Shown here: one piece after another, positions 29,147 to 30,315 of the stretch
How the letters are laid out: every line of letters begins with the position of its first letter
How positions within the stretch are numbered: the first letter of the stretch is position 1
Assembly (NCBI GenBank): GCA_039796935.1
Contig: JBDKIV010000227.1
Location: forward strand, 1-30,315
Reading direction: 5' to 3'
Source of the DNA: VFMC01 sp039796935
GTDB lineage: Bacteria; Actinomycetota; Acidimicrobiia; Acidimicrobiales; Ilumatobacteraceae
DNA length: 30,315 nt
Notes under the pieces: model-generated
The model's input: only the letters and a program-made list of their open reading frames with translations
Databases searched by the model: none
Told to the model about the DNA's origin: nothing
Made by a program: the position numbers and the translations under genes

Positions 29147-30315
29147 TCAGGCGGTGAGTTGCGCCTCGAGATCGTCGAGTGCCAGACCCAGACGGGCCGG
29201 GAGCTTGTCGCCGAACTGGGCGTAGTGCGCCCGGATCTGCGGGATCGCCCCGACCCAGCCGTCGGTGTCGACCGAGAGCAGGGCTTCGAGGTCGGCCGCA
29301 TCGACGTCGAGGCCCGTCGTGTCGAGCTCGTCTGCGCTCGGCAGCATGCCGATCGGGGTCTGGACCGCCTGTGCGGTTCCGGCCACTCGTTCGAACACCC
29401 ACTTCAGAACGCGGCTGTTCTCGCCGTATCCGGGCCACAGGAAGCGCCCGTCCTCGTCACGGCGGAACCAGTTGACGAAGAAGATCTGGGGGAGCTTCGA
29501 CGTGTCGGTGCTCGAGCCGATGCGCAGCCAGTGAGCGAAGTAGTCGCCCATGTTGTAGCCGCAGAACGGAAGCATCGCCATCGGGTCGAAGCGCAGGTTG
29601 CCGACGGCCCCGGCCTGTGCCGCTGTGGTCTCGCTGGCCATGATCGAGCCCAGGAAAACGCCGTGCTCCCAGTCGTTGGCCTGTGTGACGAGCGGGACCG
29701 TCGTCCGACGACGCCCACCGAACAGGATGGCCGAGATCGGCACGCCCGCCGGGTCCTGCCACTCGGCCGCCATCGACGGGCACTGTGCCGCCGGTGCGGT
29801 GAAACGGGCGTTGGGGTGAGCGGCTGGGGTGTCGACCTCGGGCGTCCACGTGTTGCCGCGCCAGTCGGTCGCACGCGCCGGAGGCGTGTCGCTCATGCCT
29901 TCCCACCAGACGTCACCGTCGGGGGTCAGCGCGGTGTTCGTGTAGATCGAGTTGCCCCACAGGGTCTCCATCGCGTTGGCGTTCGTGTCGTATCCGGTGC
30001 CGGGAGCGACGCCGAAGAATCCGGCTTCGGGGTTGATCGCGTACAGCCGTCCGTCCTCGCCGAACTTCATCCAGCAGATGTCGTCGCCGATGGTCTCGGC
30101 CTTCCAGCCGGGGATCGTCGGCACCAGCATCGCGAGGTTGGTCTTGCCGCATGCCGACGGGAACGCTGCGGCGATGTACTTGCTCTCGCCGGCAGGGTTG
30201 GTGAGCTTGAGGATGAGCATGTGCTCGGCCAGCCAGCCGTTGTCCCGGGCCATCACCGAGGCGATGCGCAGGGCGAAGCACTTCTTGCCGAGCAGGGCGT
30301 TGCCGCCGTACCCGG
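29147..30315 (-). CDS. pckG: Phosphoenolpyruvate carboxykinase (GTP), C-terminal part (5' end beyond window)
   Basis: The last ~389 residues of GTP-type PEPCK, which converts oxaloacetate to phosphoenolpyruvate in gluconeogenesis. The frame is open to the right edge and begins at GYGGNALLGKKCFALRIAS. AAFPSACGKTNLAMLVP is the kinase-1a nucleotide loop with the reactive cysteine, GDDICWMKFGEDGRLYAINPEAGFFGVAPGT is the metal-binding kinase-2 region, GVPISAILFGGRRRTTVPLV follows, and FFVNWFRRDEDGRFLWPGYGENSRVLKWV is the guanine-binding region. The full enzyme is about 600 residues, so roughly a third lies outside. It consumes the oxaloacetate end of the same carboxylate node served by the Kgd complex encoded nearby. 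Confidence 0.96.
   Translation of the reverse strand, partial: GYGGNALLGKKCFALRIASVMARDNGWLAEHMLILKLTNPAGESKYIAAAFPSACGKTNLAMLVPTIPGWKAETIGDDICWMKFGEDGRLYAINPEAGFFGVAPGTGYDTNANAMETLWGNSIYTNTALTPDGDVWWEGMSDTPPARATDWRGNTWTPEVDTPAAHPNARFTAPAAQCPSMAAEWQDPAGVPISAILFGGRRRTTVPLVTQANDWEHGVFLGSIMASETTAAQAGAVGNLRFDPMAMLPFCGYNMGDYFAHWLRIGSSTDTSKLPQIFFVNWFRRDEDGRFLWPGYGENSRVLKWVFERVAGTAQAVQTPIGMLPSADELDTTGLDVDAADLEALLSVDTDGWVGAIPQIRAHYAQFGDKLPARLGLALDDLEAQLTA

Overview
The window is about 68% GC by eye, densely packed, and has no rRNA, tRNA, CRISPR array, insertion sequence or phage gene that I can see. It reads as chromosomal core DNA of a high-GC actinobacterium. Pointers are a Kgd-type 2-oxoglutarate dehydrogenase (E2-like domain fused to E1), an F420-type LLM oxidoreductase, GTP-dependent PEP carboxykinase, a UvrD2-like HRDC helicase and a very high share of leaderless-type promoters. 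A LipB-LipA fusion and the overall gene style make me favour the Acidimicrobiia (Ilumatobacter-like), but this is inference without a search.

Layout. 1-1700: the 5' part of an argJ-like gene and a MarR regulator (minus strand), divergent from a YceI gene across a region with an 18-bp perfect palindrome. 1767-4645: a minus-strand group of FAD oxidoreductase, TIGR01777 epimerase and a TlpA/DsbE-like thioredoxin lipoprotein. In the last gene an in-frame TGA sits exactly at the first cysteine of the CxxC motif, with a SECIS-like hairpin just downstream, so it is a candidate selenoprotein. A small anchored protein with two cysteines diverges from it at 4698. 5354-15367: an energy-metabolism hub on the plus strand: dihydrolipoamide dehydrogenase, lipoyl E2, a fused octanoyltransferase/lipoyl synthase, an M24 peptidase and Kgd, interrupted by a minus-strand cupredoxin lipoprotein.

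15402-19345: HAD hydrolase (minus), then an NYN nuclease with an S1-like domain and a histone-H1-like tail, exonuclease III and a hotdog thioesterase (plus). 19281-24482: UvrD2-like helicase (minus), PH/SHOCT membrane protein and a metal-receptor-fold protein (plus), galactokinase and F420 oxidoreductase (minus). 24506-29069: alpha/beta hydrolase, then a tightly overlapping run of CaiB/BaiF CoA-transferase, PIG-L deacetylase, histidine phosphatase and Thr-rich lipoprotein, and a small membrane protein. 29147-30315: the 3' part of pckG (minus), running off the right edge.

How it fits together. Kgd decarboxylates 2-oxoglutarate but carries no lipoyl domain. The neighbouring E2 supplies the lipoyl arm, LipB-LipA builds the cofactor on it, and Lpd reoxidises it. 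About thirteen genes have a TANNNT -10 hexamer ending 6-8 nt before the start codon and no Shine-Dalgarno, while yceI, lpd and the E2 gene have clear Shine-Dalgarno sites. No intergenic stretch exceeds 300 bp; the longest is 218 bp before lpd.
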